Assembly (NCBI RefSeq): GCF_005153485.1 | Contig: NZ_CP039740.1 | Location: 2,359,001-2,423,000 of the forward strand | DNA length: 64,000 nucleotides | Reading direction: 5' to 3' | Source: Pseudolabrys sp. FHR47 | GTDB taxonomy: Bacteria; Pseudomonadota; Alphaproteobacteria; Rhizobiales; Xanthobacteraceae | Part shown: piece after piece, positions 1 to 9,658 of the stretch | Layout: each line of letters opens with the position of its first letter | How positions within the stretch are numbered: the stretch's first letter is position 1 | Translations under genes and position numbers: made by a program | Notes under the pieces: generated by a model | Told to the model about the DNA's origin: nothing | The model's database searches: none | What the model saw: the letters and a program-made list of their open reading frames with translations, nothing else

Positions 1-283
1 TGCCCTCGATGACGCTCGGGTTGAACCCACGCACGCGGCCGTTGCCGCCGCCGAGACCGTGCTGGACCGAGTCCGGCAGCTTGATCACCTCGATGGCGCG
101 GGCGCGGTTGGCGAGGCGCCGGATGAAGCCGCGCTCTTCCAGCGCGGTGATCAGGCGGTGGATGCCGGACTTGGAGCGCAAATCCAGCGCATCCTTCATT
201 TCGTCGAAGGAGGGCGGCACGCCGGTTTCGGTCAGCCGCTCGTGGATGAACCGCAGGAGTTCGAATTGTTTGCGCGTCAGCAT
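1..283 (-). CDS. lexA: LexA SOS repressor, N-terminal part (cut by window edge)
   Basis: Transcriptional repressor of the SOS response. The visible 94 codons hold the winged-helix DNA-binding domain (starts [17 protein letters not shown], with an [19 protein letters not shown] recognition region) and the beginning of the linker. The Ser/Lys self-cleavage domain lies outside the window. The ATG at 283 is preceded by GGGAGA, a good ribosome binding site. A perfect GTTC-N7-GTTC box about 85 bases upstream indicates autoregulation. It follows moeA on the same strand, separated by 137 bases that hold the promoter. Identification is confident; only the C-terminal half is unseen. Confidence 0.95.
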   Translation of the reverse strand, partial: MLTRKQFELLRFIHERLTETGVPPSFDEMKDALDLRSKSGIHRLITALEERGFIRRLANRARAIEVIKLPDSVQHGLGGGNGRVRGFNPSVIEG

Positions 284-366
284 CGTGGGTCTCCCGGTCG
301 CGGCCGATCCCGCAAAGCCTGATTGGCGCGGAATCATCCGAAACAAAGCATGAACGGACACTATCT

Positions 367-381
367 GTTCGATATGTGTTC
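367..381 (-). promoter_or_regulatory. LexA (SOS) box of lexA
   Basis: GTTC-GATATGT-GTTC (GAAC-N7-GAAC on the other strand) matches exactly the alphaproteobacterial LexA operator. It lies in the 137-base gap upstream of lexA, the place expected for autoregulation. Known: this direct-repeat form is used by rhizobial LexA instead of the enterobacterial CTGT-N8-ACAG. Confidence 0.85.
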
Positions 382-420
382 CGCAACCACTTAATTTGGC
401 GTGAACAAGTCGAGAGGCCG

Positions 421-1629
421 CTAAAACCCGAACTTAAGGATGCGGCAGCGGCTGCCGGCCTTAGCCGCAGGGGCTTGCGGCTCCCGAATCAACAGGCAAC
501 CGGCCTGCGAGAGTGGTGCCATCAGGGAACTATCCTGATTCTGGACCGGCGTCGCGATCGGACCATCGGGGCCGGACTCCAGCGTGGCGCGCAGATAGTC
601 GGCGCGGTCGTCATTGGCTGGAAGATCGCGGCCAAGGATGGCGGATTCCGGCGGCGTCTCGATGTCGCTGCGGCCGGAAAGCTTGCGCAGCAGCGGCAGC
701 AGAAACAGGAAGGCGCAGACGTAGGACGACACCGGATTGCCCGGCACACCGAGCACATGCATGGCGCCGAGCCGGCCGTGCATCATCGGCCGGCCGGGGC
801 GCAGCGCGACCCGCCAGAATGACAGATCGAGGCCTTCGGCCTTCAGCGCCTTCTGCACCAAGTCATGGTCGCCGACCGAAGCGCCGCCACTGGTGAGCAG
901 CACATCGACCTTGGCTTCGCGCGCCTTTCGAATGCGGCCGCCGATGTCATCGAGCGTATCGCGGGCGACGCCGAGATCGATCACCTCGGCGCCGGCGGCG
1001 CGTGCCAGCGCTGTGAGTGCGAAGCCGTTGGAATAGACGATCTGGCCGGGGCCGAGCTCACTGCCGGGCATGACCAGTTCATCGCCAGTGCCGAGCACCG
1101 CGACGACGGGCCGGCGATGAACGCGCAGCCGCGGGTGGTTCATGGCGGCCGCGAGCATCAGGTCGCGATCGGTCAGCGCCCGGCCTTTCTCAAGCAGGAC
1201 CTCGCTTTGTTTGAAATCGATGCCGGCGTAGCGGACATTGCGGCCTTTGATGGCGGTCTTCTCGACCGTGACCTTGTCGCCGTCGCGGCGGGTAAGCTCC
1301 TGGATGACGACGGTGTCGGCGCCATCGGGGAGTACGCCGCCAGTGAAGATGCGCGCAGCTTGGCCCGTCTCGACGAGGCCGGCGAAAGGATGGCCGGCGG
1401 CGACTTCACCGATCACCGTCAGCGTCGCCGGCGGTGTGGCGATGTCCTCGGCGCGCACCGCGTAGCCGTCCATCGCCGACACGTCGGCCGGAGGCTGGGT
1501 GCGCAGCGCGGTGACATCCTCTGCCAGCACGCGGCCCTGGGCGTCGCTCAGGGCGACCTCTTCGATGCCCAGCGGCTGGGTATCGGCCAACACCCGCGCC
1601 AAGGCCTCGGAGACCGGCATGAGGGGCAT
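421..1629 (-). CDS. moeA: Molybdopterin molybdenumtransferase MoeA
   Basis: Inserts molybdate into adenylylated molybdopterin in the last step of molybdenum cofactor synthesis. The 402-residue product has the MoeA order: N-terminal domain with the [12 protein letters not shown] motif, central molybdopterin-binding domain with [11 protein letters not shown], and a C-terminal beta domain. The ATG at 1629 ([13 protein letters not shown]) is chosen because the 39 codons readable upstream run back into moaC and have no MoeA character. It starts 2 bases after the moaC stop, so the two Moco genes are co-translated in the trp operon. Confidence 0.96.
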   Translation of the reverse strand: MPLMPVSEALARVLADTQPLGIEEVALSDAQGRVLAEDVTALRTQPPADVSAMDGYAVRAEDIATPPATLTVIGEVAAGHPFAGLVETGQAARIFTGGVLPDGADTVVIQELTRRDGDKVTVEKTAIKGRNVRYAGIDFKQSEVLLEKGRALTDRDLMLAAAMNHPRLRVHRRPVVAVLGTGDELVMPGSELGPGQIVYSNGFALTALARAAGAEVIDLGVARDTLDDIGGRIRKAREAKVDVLLTSGGASVGDHDLVQKALKAEGLDLSFWRVALRPGRPMMHGRLGAMHVLGVPGNPVSSYVCAFLFLLPLLRKLSGRSDIETPPESAILGRDLPANDDRADYLRATLESGPDGPIATPVQNQDSSLMAPLSQAGCLLIREPQAPAAKAGSRCRILKFGF

Positions 1630-1631
1630 TG

Positions 1632-2156
1632 TTACGCTTCCGCCTTGTAGGGGCCTGACTTGCCGCCGGTCTTTTCCAAGAGGCGGATGCCCTCGATGCG
1701 CATCGATTTTTCGATGGCTTTGGCCATGTCGTAGATGGTCAGGCAAGCGATCGACACCGCCGTCAGCGCCTCCATCTCGACGCCGGTCTTGCCGGTGACC
1801 TTGACGGTCGCCTGCACCAGGAAACCTGGGAAGCTGTGCTCGGGGAAGATATCGACCGTCACTTTGGTGATCGGCAGCGGGTGACAGAGCGGGATCAGGC
1901 CATGGGTATGTTTGGCCGCCATAATGCCGGCGAGACGGGCGGCGCCGAGGACATCGCCCTTCATCGCATTGCCGGCGATGACGGTGTCGAGCGTCTCCTT
2001 GCGCATGATGACGCGGCCCTCGGCCACAGCAACGCGCTCAGTCGGCGCCTTGGCCGAGACGTCGACCATGTTGGCCTGGCCGGTCCGATCGATATGGCTG
2101 AGCTTTGGCTTCGCGGTGACCTTGGCAGGTTTCCTGGCGGCCTTCGCTTTCGCCAT
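1632..2156 (-). CDS. moaC: Cyclic pyranopterin monophosphate synthase MoaC
   Basis: Converts 3',8-cyclo-GTP to cyclic pyranopterin monophosphate in molybdenum cofactor synthesis. The 174-residue protein has the family core: [16 protein letters not shown] start, [22 protein letters not shown] with the conserved His residues, and [16 protein letters not shown] Lys/Ala-rich N-terminal extension of about 20 residues is longer than in E. coli. It lies 4 bases after trpC and 2 bases before moeA, so it belongs to the trp-moa operon. Confidence 0.96.
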   Translation of the reverse strand: MAKAKAARKPAKVTAKPKLSHIDRTGQANMVDVSAKAPTERVAVAEGRVIMRKETLDTVIAGNAMKGDVLGAARLAGIMAAKHTHGLIPLCHPLPITKVTVDIFPEHSFPGFLVQATVKVTGKTGVEMEALTAVSIACLTIYDMAKAIEKSMRIEGIRLLEKTGGKSGPYKAEA

Positions 2157-2160
2157 CGTT

Positions 2161-2973
2161 CTACTCCGCGGCGGCGTGGCTGGGGCGGGCGAGCAAGGCG
2201 CGGGTGGCGGCGGCGACGTCGGCCTGCCGCATCAGGCTTTCGCCGATCAGGAAGGTCGAGATGCCGACGGTTTCCAGCCGGGCGAGGTCGGCGGGCGTGA
2301 AGATCCCGCTCTCGCCGACGATGACGCGGTCCTTGGGCACGAGAGGCGCGAGGCGCTCGCTGACCGTGAGGGAGGTTTCGAAGGTGCGCAGGTCGCGGTT
2401 GTTGATGCCGATCAGGCGTGATTTCAGCTTGAGGGCGCGCTCCAGCTCATCTTCTGCATGAACTTCAACAAGAATGTCCATGCCATATGAAAAAGCTGCG
2501 CTTTCCAGTTCTGCGGCGGCGCCGTCATCGAGGCATGCCATGATGATCAGAATGCAGTCCGCGCCCCAGGCCCGCGCCTCGGCGCACTGGTAGGGCTCGA
2601 ACATGAAGTCCTTGCGCAGCGCCGGCAGCGTGGTCGCCTCGCGGGCGGCGGTGAGGAACTCAGGCTTGCCCTGGAAGCTCGGCGCGTCCGTCAAAACCGA
2701 AAGGCAGGTCGCGCCGCCGGCCTCATAGGCCTTGGCGAGTGCGGGCGGGTCGAAATCCGGCCGGATCAGCCCCTTGGACGGGCTCGCCTTCTTGATCTCG
2801 GCGATCAGCGCGTAGTCGCCGGCGGCGATCCGCATCTCGATGGCGCGCTGGAAGCCGCGCGGCGCGGGCAGGGCTTTGGCCTGCGCCTCGAGGTCGGCCA
2901 GTGAGCGCACGCGCTTGGCCGCCGCGATTTCCTCGCGCTTGTAGGCTTCGATCTTCTTCAGGATATCGGCCAA
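2161..2973 (-). CDS. trpC: Indole-3-glycerol phosphate synthase TrpC
   Basis: Closes the indole ring in tryptophan synthesis. The 270 residues form a single TIM barrel with the family motifs [26 protein letters not shown] and VGESGI. It is not fused to TrpF. The start is TTG at 2973, preceded by GGAG; no ATG fits, and translation begins [15 protein letters not shown] as in relatives. It lies 6 bases after the trpD stop and 4 bases before moaC. Confidence 0.97.
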   Translation of the reverse strand: MADILKKIEAYKREEIAAAKRVRSLADLEAQAKALPAPRGFQRAIEMRIAAGDYALIAEIKKASPSKGLIRPDFDPPALAKAYEAGGATCLSVLTDAPSFQGKPEFLTAAREATTLPALRKDFMFEPYQCAEARAWGADCILIIMACLDDGAAAELESAAFSYGMDILVEVHAEDELERALKLKSRLIGINNRDLRTFETSLTVSERLAPLVPKDRVIVGESGIFTPADLARLETVGISTFLIGESLMRQADVAAATRALLARPSHAAAE

Positions 2974-2979
2974 GTGGAA

Positions 2980-4005
2980 TTACTCCTCCGTGGCGCAGGA
3001 TACCGCAATCAGGCGGTCAAGCCGACCCTCGGCTTCGCCGGAATCGATCGACTGCGCCGCCATCGCCGCGCCTTCCTTGAGGTCCTTGGCCTTGCCGGCG
3101 ACGATGAGTCCCGCCGCGGCATTGAGAATGGCGACGTCGCGGAACGGCCCCGGCTTGCCCTTGAGTACATCGAGCAACGCCTTGGCATTGGTGTCGGCAT
3201 CGCCGCCCTTGAGCGCGTCCGGCTTGGAGCGCGACAGGCCGGCGTCCTCCGGCGTGATCTCGAAGGTGCGGATCTTGCCGCCCTTGAGTTCCGCAACCGT
3301 GGTCGGGCCCGCGGTGGTGATCTCATCGAGGCCGTCGGAGCCATGCACCACCCAGATGCTCTCGGAGCCGAGATTGTTCAGCACCTGCGCCATCGGCTCG
3401 ACCCAGTGCTTGGAGAAGGTGCCGATCATCTGCCGCTTCACCGAGGCCGGGTTCGACAGCGGTCCGAGCAGGTTGAAAATGGTGCGGGTACCGAGCTCGA
3501 CGCGGGTCGGGCCGACATTCTTCATCGCCGGGTGATGCGACGGCGCAAACATGAAGCCGATGCCGGCTTTGGCGACGCATTTGCCAACCTGCTCGGGCGT
3601 CAGGTCGATCTTGACGCCGAGCGCCATCAGCACATCGGCCGAGCCGGATTTCGATGACAGCGCGCGGTTGCCGTGCTTGGCGACCGGCACACCGGCGCCG
3701 GCCAGCACGAAAGCGGCGCAGGTCGAAATGTTGTAGGAGCCGGAAGCATCACCGCCCGTGCCGACGATATCGACCGCATCGGCGGGCGCTTTCACGCCGA
3801 GCATCTTGGCGCGCATCGTCGTCACCGCGCCGGTGATCTCATCAACCGTTTCACCGCGCACGCGCAGCGCCATCAAAAGACCGCCCATCTGCGAGGGCGT
3901 CGCTTCCCCCGACATCATGCGGTCGAAGGCACTGGCCGCTTCGTCGCGGGAGAGGCTGGCGCCGGTTGCGACCTTGGCAATCAGCGATTTGAATTCGTCG
4001 GCCAC
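2980..4005 (-). CDS. trpD: Anthranilate phosphoribosyltransferase TrpD
   Basis: Transfers phosphoribose from PRPP to anthranilate, second step of tryptophan synthesis. The 341-residue product shows the glycine-rich PRPP site ([15 protein letters not shown]), [17 protein letters not shown], and the LGPLSNPA region. It starts with GTG at 4005 behind a GAGGAG ribosome binding site, 10 bases after trpG. Stand-alone, with no glutamine amidotransferase fusion. Confidence 0.97.
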   Translation of the reverse strand: MADEFKSLIAKVATGASLSRDEAASAFDRMMSGEATPSQMGGLLMALRVRGETVDEITGAVTTMRAKMLGVKAPADAVDIVGTGGDASGSYNISTCAAFVLAGAGVPVAKHGNRALSSKSGSADVLMALGVKIDLTPEQVGKCVAKAGIGFMFAPSHHPAMKNVGPTRVELGTRTIFNLLGPLSNPASVKRQMIGTFSKHWVEPMAQVLNNLGSESIWVVHGSDGLDEITTAGPTTVAELKGGKIRTFEITPEDAGLSRSKPDALKGGDADTNAKALLDVLKGKPGPFRDVAILNAAAGLIVAGKAKDLKEGAAMAAQSIDSGEAEGRLDRLIAVSCATEE

Positions 4006-4015
4006 GGTCGTCTCC

Positions 4016-4657
4016 TCAACTCGCCAGATGCGCCGGCTCGCGCGTGGCGCCGGGCGAGGCCGTCGTGCGGCCCTGTTTCTTGTTCCAGGCGGCAGCCAGC
4101 TCCAGGAAATTGCGGAGCATCAGATGGCCGTGCTCGGACGCGATGCTTTCGGGATGAAACTGCACGCCATGCAGCGGCAGCGACGTATGCGCCATGCCCA
4201 TGACGAGGCCGTCGGCGGTCTGCGCATTGACGCGCAATTCGGCCGGCATCGAGCCGCGCTCGACAATGAGCGAGTGATAGCGCGTCGCCTTGAACGGGCC
4301 GTTGATGCCGCGGAAGACGCCCGTGGCGTCGTGGCTGATCTCGGAGACCTTGCCATGCACCATCTGCGGCGCGCGGATAACTTTGCCGCCGAACACCTGG
4401 CCCATGGCCTGGTGGCCGAGACAGACGCCGAACATCGGGATGGTCGGCGCGGCGGTCTTGATGAGGTCAAGACAGATGCCGGCCTCGTTCGGCGTGCAGG
4501 GGCCGGGGGAGAGCACGATGCCTTCCGGCGCCATCGCCATCACCTGATCGACCGTGATCTTGTCGTTCCGATGGACGACGACGTCCGCCCCCAGCCCACC
4601 CAGGTAATGGACGAGGTTGAAGGTGAAGCTGTCGTAATTGTCGATCAGGACGATCAT
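4016..4657 (-). CDS. trpG: Anthranilate synthase glutamine amidotransferase TrpG
   Basis: Supplies ammonia from glutamine to TrpE. The 213-residue class I amidotransferase has [12 protein letters not shown], the nucleophile elbow [16 protein letters not shown] and the catalytic [11 protein letters not shown] near the C-terminus. Separate trpE and trpG are seen here instead of the trpE(G) fusion found in many rhizobia. It is separated from the preceding cupin gene by 75 bases, the largest gap inside the operon. Confidence 0.97.
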   Translation of the reverse strand: MIVLIDNYDSFTFNLVHYLGGLGADVVVHRNDKITVDQVMAMAPEGIVLSPGPCTPNEAGICLDLIKTAAPTIPMFGVCLGHQAMGQVFGGKVIRAPQMVHGKVSEISHDATGVFRGINGPFKATRYHSLIVERGSMPAELRVNAQTADGLVMGMAHTSLPLHGVQFHPESIASEHGHLMLRNFLELAAAWNKKQGRTTASPGATREPAHLAS

Positions 4658-4732
4658 CGGGGTCGGACTTCGTGGCGGTCCAAGGTCTTAAGACCCGCTC
4701 GGAGGGGGGTCAAGGATGGCGCCCGTTCGGCC

Positions 4733-5218
4733 TCATCCCTTATGGATCGGGTCGATCCAGGCGACGTTTTCCGGCTTTTCGGCCGGCTCGATGTCGAGAT
4801 TGACCACCACGGCCTCGTTATCGGAGCGGACGAGCACGCATTCCAGCACCTCGTCGGGGCTGGCATTGATCTCCTGATGCGGCACGAAAGGCGGCACGTA
4901 GATGAAATCGCCCGGACCGGCTTCGGCGGTGAATTCCAGGTGCTCGCCCCAGCGCATGCGCGCCTTGCCGCGAATGACGTAGATCACGCTCTCGAGTTCG
5001 CCGTGATGGTGCGCGCCAGTCTTGGCGTTGGGATGAATGGAGACGGTACCGGCCCAGAGCTTCTGCGCGCCGACACGGGCGGCGTTGATCGCCGCCTTGC
5101 GGTCCATGCCTGGCGTCGAGGCGGTGTTAGGATCGAGCGAATTGCCGGGGATGACACGGACGCCGTCGTGCTTCCACTTCGGCTCATGGGAATGATCGTG
5201 CGAGTGATCGTGGCTCAT
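4733..5218 (-). CDS. Cupin-domain protein with His-rich N-terminus, inside the trp operon
   Basis: A 161-residue single-domain cupin of unknown substrate. Motif 1 is GAHHHGELESVIYVIRG and motif 2 is GDFIYVPPFVPHQEIN, so the three His and one Glu metal ligands are present. The first 16 residues (MSHDHSHDHSHEPKWK) are a His/Asp run that could bind metal. The ATG at 5218 is chosen because it opens this run; a longer reading would run back through the trpE 3' end. It sits 22 bases after trpE and 75 before trpG. Family and metal site are seen; a role in tryptophan synthesis is only suggested by position. Confidence 0.85.
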   Translation of the reverse strand: MSHDHSHDHSHEPKWKHDGVRVIPGNSLDPNTASTPGMDRKAAINAARVGAQKLWAGTVSIHPNAKTGAHHHGELESVIYVIRGKARMRWGEHLEFTAEAGPGDFIYVPPFVPHQEINASPDEVLECVLVRSDNEAVVVNLDIEPAEKPENVAWIDPIHKG

Positions 5219-5240
5219 GCCGCGTCTCCTGTACTTCCAA

Positions 5241-6758
5241 CTACTGCCCGCGCTTCGCCGTGCTGGCAAAGCGCCGCGCTTCTTCCGCCGCGCGGAACAG
5301 GGCTTTCGCCTTGTTGACGCATTCCTGCTGCTCGGAGGCCGGATTGGAATCGGCGACAATGCCGGCGCCGGCCTGCACATACATCTTGCCGTCCTTCACC
5401 AGCGCGGTGCGCAGCACGATGCAGGTGTCCATCTCGCCGGCGGCGGAAAAGTAACCGACACAGCCGGCATAGAGGCCGCGTTTGTCCTTTTCGAGTTCGT
5501 CGATGATCTGCATCGCGCGCACCTTGGGCGCGCCAGAGACCGTGCCGGCCGGAAAGCCGGCCGCCAGCGCATCGAGCACATCGTATTTCGGATCGAGCCT
5601 GCCCTCGACATTCGACACGATATGCATGACGTGGCTGTAGCGCTCGACGAAGAACTTGTCGGTCACCTTCACGCTGCCGATCGACGACACGCGGCCGACA
5701 TCGTTGCGGCCGAGGTCGAGCAGCATCAGATGCTCGGCGCATTCCTTCGGGTCGGCGAGGAGTTCTGTCTCGAAAGCCTTGTCCTCGTGGGGTGTCGCCC
5801 CACGCGGCCGGGTGCCGGCGATCGGGCGGATGGTGACGACGTCGTTCGACACCTTCACCAGAATTTCCGGGCTCGAGCCCGACACGGCGAAGCTGCCGAA
5901 ATCGAGGAAGTAGAGATAGGGCGAGGGGTTGGTGCGGCGGAGCGCGCGATAAAGCGAGAATGCCGGCAGCGCGAACGGCGCCTCGAAACGCTGCGCCAGC
6001 ACGACCTGAAAGATGTCGCCGGCGGCAATGTATTCCTTAGCCTTGCGCACCATGGCGTCGTATTCGGTCGGCGTGGTGTTGGACACCGGCGGCACATCGA
6101 GCGGGCCGTCGTCGAATTCGGCGAGCGCTTTGTCGAGCGGACGGTCGAGCGCATCGACCACCGACGACAAGCGCTCGGTCGCGCGCGTCAGCGCCACCTT
6201 GGCATCGACGCCTTTTTCGGGCCGCACAGGCGTGACGACGGTAATCGAATCCTTCACCGCATCGAACACCACGACGATGGTCGGCCGCATCATGATGGCG
6301 TCGGGAATGCCGACCGGATCCGGTTTGTCCGCTGGCAGTTCCTCGATCAACCGCACCGTGTCGTAGCCGAGATAGCCGAAGACTCCAGCCGCCGGCGGCG
6401 GCAGGCCTTCGGGAAGGTCGATGCGGCTTTCGGCAATCAGCGCGCGCAGCGCCGTCAACGGCACCTCGGGACAGGGCGTGAAGGCGTGGGGCTTGCTGCG
6501 CGCCGAACGGTTGATTTCGGCTTTGGTGCCGTTGGCGCGCCAGATGAGATCGGGCTCAATGCCAATGATCGAGTGGCGGCCGCGCACGGCGCCGCCTTCG
6601 ACCGACTCGAGCAGGAAGCTCATCGGCTTGCCGCCACCGAGCTTGAGAAACGCCGACACCGGCGTCTCCAGATCGGCAACGAGGGTGGTCCACACCACCT
6701 GCGGCTCGCCCCGATTGTAACGCTCCGCGAAGACGCTTTCGGACGGTTCGATCTGCAT
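5241..6758 (-). CDS. trpE: Anthranilate synthase component I TrpE
   Basis: Converts chorismate to anthranilate with TrpG. The 505-residue protein has the chorismate-binding core: YDAMVRKAKEYIAAGDIFQVVLAQRF, IAGTRPRG, LLDLGRNDVGRVS, FPAGTVSGAPKVRAMQIIDELE. An N-terminal inhibitor-binding region contains LLESVEGG, the type that binds tryptophan. It begins only 18 bases after the ppiD-like stop, so there is no room for a leader-peptide attenuator directly upstream. Confidence 0.97.
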   Translation of the reverse strand: MQIEPSESVFAERYNRGEPQVVWTTLVADLETPVSAFLKLGGGKPMSFLLESVEGGAVRGRHSIIGIEPDLIWRANGTKAEINRSARSKPHAFTPCPEVPLTALRALIAESRIDLPEGLPPPAAGVFGYLGYDTVRLIEELPADKPDPVGIPDAIMMRPTIVVVFDAVKDSITVVTPVRPEKGVDAKVALTRATERLSSVVDALDRPLDKALAEFDDGPLDVPPVSNTTPTEYDAMVRKAKEYIAAGDIFQVVLAQRFEAPFALPAFSLYRALRRTNPSPYLYFLDFGSFAVSGSSPEILVKVSNDVVTIRPIAGTRPRGATPHEDKAFETELLADPKECAEHLMLLDLGRNDVGRVSSIGSVKVTDKFFVERYSHVMHIVSNVEGRLDPKYDVLDALAAGFPAGTVSGAPKVRAMQIIDELEKDKRGLYAGCVGYFSAAGEMDTCIVLRTALVKDGKMYVQAGAGIVADSNPASEQQECVNKAKALFRAAEEARRFASTAKRGQ

Positions 6759-6776
6759 TGCGGGCCTGACGGCGTC

Positions 6777-8702
6777 TTAGTTGCTGGTTGAGCCGCCGAC
6801 GACCTGGTTGACCGCCTGCTGATTGATCTTCACGCCGAGATCGTTCTCGAGCCGGGCGAGATACTGACCGATGATGTCATCGGCGTAGGAGGCCTGCAGG
6901 TTCGCTTTAAGCTGATCGGGGCTGGCACCCTGCGGATTGATCGGCGGCACGTTGATTTCAGTGACGCGGAAGATGTAGCGGCGATCGCCATTATCGCTAT
7001 CGGCGATGCCGAACTCGTCCTTGCCGACCTTGAATGCGGCATCCGACACTGAGGCGGGGAGGCCGGCCGCGGCTTGGCCGCGCTGCAGACCGAATGCGGT
7101 TTCGACCTTCAGGCCGTTCTCGGACGCGAGCTGCGCGAGTGGTATGCCCTCATTGGGTTTGGCGCCCTTGAGTTTGCCGAGCATGTCGGCGGCGGTGGCC
7201 TTCAGCCGCTTGGCAAGCTCGTCGGCGCGCCAGCGCGCGATCACCTGATCCTTGACTTCGTCCAGCGTGCGCTCGCGCGAACGCGTGATGCCGGTGACGT
7301 CGTAATAAAGGAAGCCGCCGTCCGGCAGTTGCAGCGCCTCGCTGTCCACGCCGACATCGCTGCCGAACACCGCGCCGATCGCATCGGGCGAGCGCGGAAT
7401 GGCGGCGACCGGGGTGCCGTCGGGCGCGCGGCCGGAGCGGTCGACCGCCTCGATCTCGGTCGCCTTGAGGTTGAGCTTTTTGGCGGTCTCGGCGAGCGTC
7501 GCGCCGCCGGCGCGTTCGTCCTCGATCTTGTCGCGCAGATTGTTGATCTCGTTGCGCGCGCGCTGTTCGGCGAGCTGCTGCTTGATCTGCTGCGCAACCT
7601 CTTCATAGCTCTTTTGCGAGCCGGGCTCGACCTTGCCGACGCTCACCAACACGGTGCCGAATGTGCCCTTGATCGGGGCGCTGACCTGACCGGTCTGCAG
7701 CGTGAACGCCGCATCGGCGACAGCCGGATCGATGATGTCGCGCTTCGTTACCAGACCGAGATTGGTATCGGCGGCATTGAGGCCGCGCTCCTTGACGATG
7801 TCGTCGAAGGTCGCACCCTTCTTGATCTTCTCTTCGGCGGCGGCCGCGTCTTCGGCCTTCGGGAAGACGATCTGACGCACTTCACGCTTCTCGGCGACGC
7901 CGAAGCTGTCCTTGCGCTGGTCGTAGAAAGCCTTGGCGTCCGCATCCGAAATAGCGTCCGGCTTGGCGAGTTCGGCAGGCGTCAGCGCCAGAAGCGTCAC
8001 CTTGCGATATTCCGGCGCGCGGAACGTGACCTTGCGCTCGTCGAAGTATTTCGTGAGTTCCTCGGCGCTCGGGTCCGGAATGTTGCCGGCTTGCGCCGCG
8101 CCGAGCAGGACGTATTCGATCGATCGGCGTTCGTTCTGATAGCGATTGACCGCATCGATCATGGTCTTTGGCACCGGCAGTTCGCCGCTGATGCTTTGCG
8201 CGATCTGCCGCCGCAACAGCACATTGCGCTGCTCGGCGACGTAGCGCTGCTCGCTGAAACCGGCGTTGCGGATGATCTGCTCGAAGCGACCGCGGTCGAA
8301 CTGGCCGTTGAGGCCCTTGAAGTTCGGATCGTCCATAATGCGGGCGGCGATGGTCTTGTCTGACAGGCCGAGGCGGAGGTTGCGGGCCTCTTCGTCGAAC
8401 GCGGCTTCCGCCAGCATCTGGCCGAGGAAGCGCTGATCGAGGCCGAGGCCCCGCGCCTGATCCGGCGTGATCGGGCGGCGCAACTGCTGGCCGAGCTGCT
8501 GGACCTTGTCGGTATAGAACTGACGGAACTGCTCGATCGAAATGTCGGTGCCGCCGATCTTGGCGACCGAATTGGCGCCGAAGCCGCGGAAGATGTCGCC
8601 AATGCCCCAGATGGCAAAGGACAGGATCAGGAAGCCCATGACGACGGCCATCACGGCTTTGCCGAGCCAGGTGGACGTGGCCTTGTGAATACCGCGCAGC
8701 AT
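6777..8702 (-). CDS. PpiD-like membrane-anchored peptidyl-prolyl isomerase
   Basis: Periplasmic foldase anchored in the inner membrane. The 641 residues start with a cytoplasmic stub, one membrane helix (about residues 12-34, WLGKAVMAVVMGFLILSFAIW) and a SurA-like N-terminal chaperone domain, followed by a parvulin-type domain around residues 260-365 and a long C-terminal region. Overall length and order match PpiD. First gene of the trp-moa operon, divergent from tpiA across a 188-base gap that must hold both promoters; no clear operator was seen there. Confidence 0.9.
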   Translation of the reverse strand: MLRGIHKATSTWLGKAVMAVVMGFLILSFAIWGIGDIFRGFGANSVAKIGGTDISIEQFRQFYTDKVQQLGQQLRRPITPDQARGLGLDQRFLGQMLAEAAFDEEARNLRLGLSDKTIAARIMDDPNFKGLNGQFDRGRFEQIIRNAGFSEQRYVAEQRNVLLRRQIAQSISGELPVPKTMIDAVNRYQNERRSIEYVLLGAAQAGNIPDPSAEELTKYFDERKVTFRAPEYRKVTLLALTPAELAKPDAISDADAKAFYDQRKDSFGVAEKREVRQIVFPKAEDAAAAEEKIKKGATFDDIVKERGLNAADTNLGLVTKRDIIDPAVADAAFTLQTGQVSAPIKGTFGTVLVSVGKVEPGSQKSYEEVAQQIKQQLAEQRARNEINNLRDKIEDERAGGATLAETAKKLNLKATEIEAVDRSGRAPDGTPVAAIPRSPDAIGAVFGSDVGVDSEALQLPDGGFLYYDVTGITRSRERTLDEVKDQVIARWRADELAKRLKATAADMLGKLKGAKPNEGIPLAQLASENGLKVETAFGLQRGQAAAGLPASVSDAAFKVGKDEFGIADSDNGDRRYIFRVTEINVPPINPQGASPDQLKANLQASYADDIIGQYLARLENDLGVKINQQAVNQVVGGSTSN

Positions 8703-8890
8703 GAGCGTTCCGTCTCGTTCGCAATTCAGGGGAAATCAGAGGCCGGGCCCTTATAGGGATGGGCCCAACTCCTTGCAACGCCAAGGAGAACCTCGAAAAG
8801 CGGGGTGTGCGTCGCAAGGACACTATGGCGCAGGCGGGCGGCCTTTGCTAACCGCAGACGGAAATTCGGGCGGAAACAGGGTGATAGACA

Positions 8891-9649
8891 ATGGCGTCGG
8901 GACAAATTCGACCGCTGGTCGCGGGCAACTGGAAGATGAACGGGCTCGCGGCCTCGATGAGCGAACTCGACAGCATGAAAAAAGGCGCGGCCGAACTGGC
9001 CGGCAAGGCCGACCTCATGATCTGTCCGCCGGCGACGCTGATCGCGCAGTTCAACTGGGCGACCAAGGATTCGAGCCTGATGATCGGGGGCCAAGACTGC
9101 CACGCCAAGGTGTCCGGCGCGCATACGGGTGATATCGCCGCGGAAATGCTGGCCGATGCCGGCGCCAAGGCGGTGATTGTCGGTCACTCCGAGCGCCGTA
9201 CCGATCACAAGGAGAGCAATGCCGAGGTGAAGGCCAAGGCCGAAGCGGCCTGGCGTGCCGGGCTCACGGCCATCGTCTGCGTCGGCGAACAGCGCGCCGA
9301 ACGCGAGGCGGGCAAAACGCTTGCGGTCGTTGGCGACCAGCTTGCCGGTTCGCTCCCCGATGGCGCGACCGCCGCCAATCTGGTCGTGGCCTATGAGCCG
9401 GTCTGGGCCATCGGCACCGGCCTGACCCCAACCCCGGCCGATGTCGCCGAGGTCCATGCCTTCATCCGCAAGACGCTGACCGGCCGCTTCGGCGCGGCGG
9501 GGGAGGGCGTGCGCATTCTCTACGGCGGGTCCGTGAAACCGTCGAATGCCGGCGAGTTGCTGACCATTGCCGATGTCAACGGCGCCCTGGTCGGCGGAGC
9601 GAGCTTGAAGGCCGCCGATTTCCTAGGAATTGCAGGCGTTTACCGGTAG
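8891..9649 (+). CDS. tpiA: Triosephosphate isomerase
   Basis: Interconverts dihydroxyacetone phosphate and glyceraldehyde 3-phosphate. The 252-residue TIM barrel has VAGNWKMNG (substrate Lys), VGHSERRT (catalytic His), [11 protein letters not shown] (catalytic Glu) and the phosphate loop [13 protein letters not shown]. Its stop lies 9 bases from the convergent LysR gene. The next plus-strand core gene is secG, as in many alphaproteobacteria, here with a LysR/dehalogenase pair in between. Confidence 0.98.
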   Translation: MASGQIRPLVAGNWKMNGLAASMSELDSMKKGAAELAGKADLMICPPATLIAQFNWATKDSSLMIGGQDCHAKVSGAHTGDIAAEMLADAGAKAVIVGHSERRTDHKESNAEVKAKAEAAWRAGLTAIVCVGEQRAEREAGKTLAVVGDQLAGSLPDGATAANLVVAYEPVWAIGTGLTPTPADVAEVHAFIRKTLTGRFGAAGEGVRILYGGSVKPSNAGELLTIADVNGALVGGASLKAADFLGIAGVYR

Positions 9650-9658
9650 CGTAAAGAG

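Noticed and set aside
5217..6791. Long frame opposite trpE (over 500 codons)
   Set aside because: Shadow of trpE in GC-rich DNA: His/Arg/Asp-rich, low-complexity translation with no family features.
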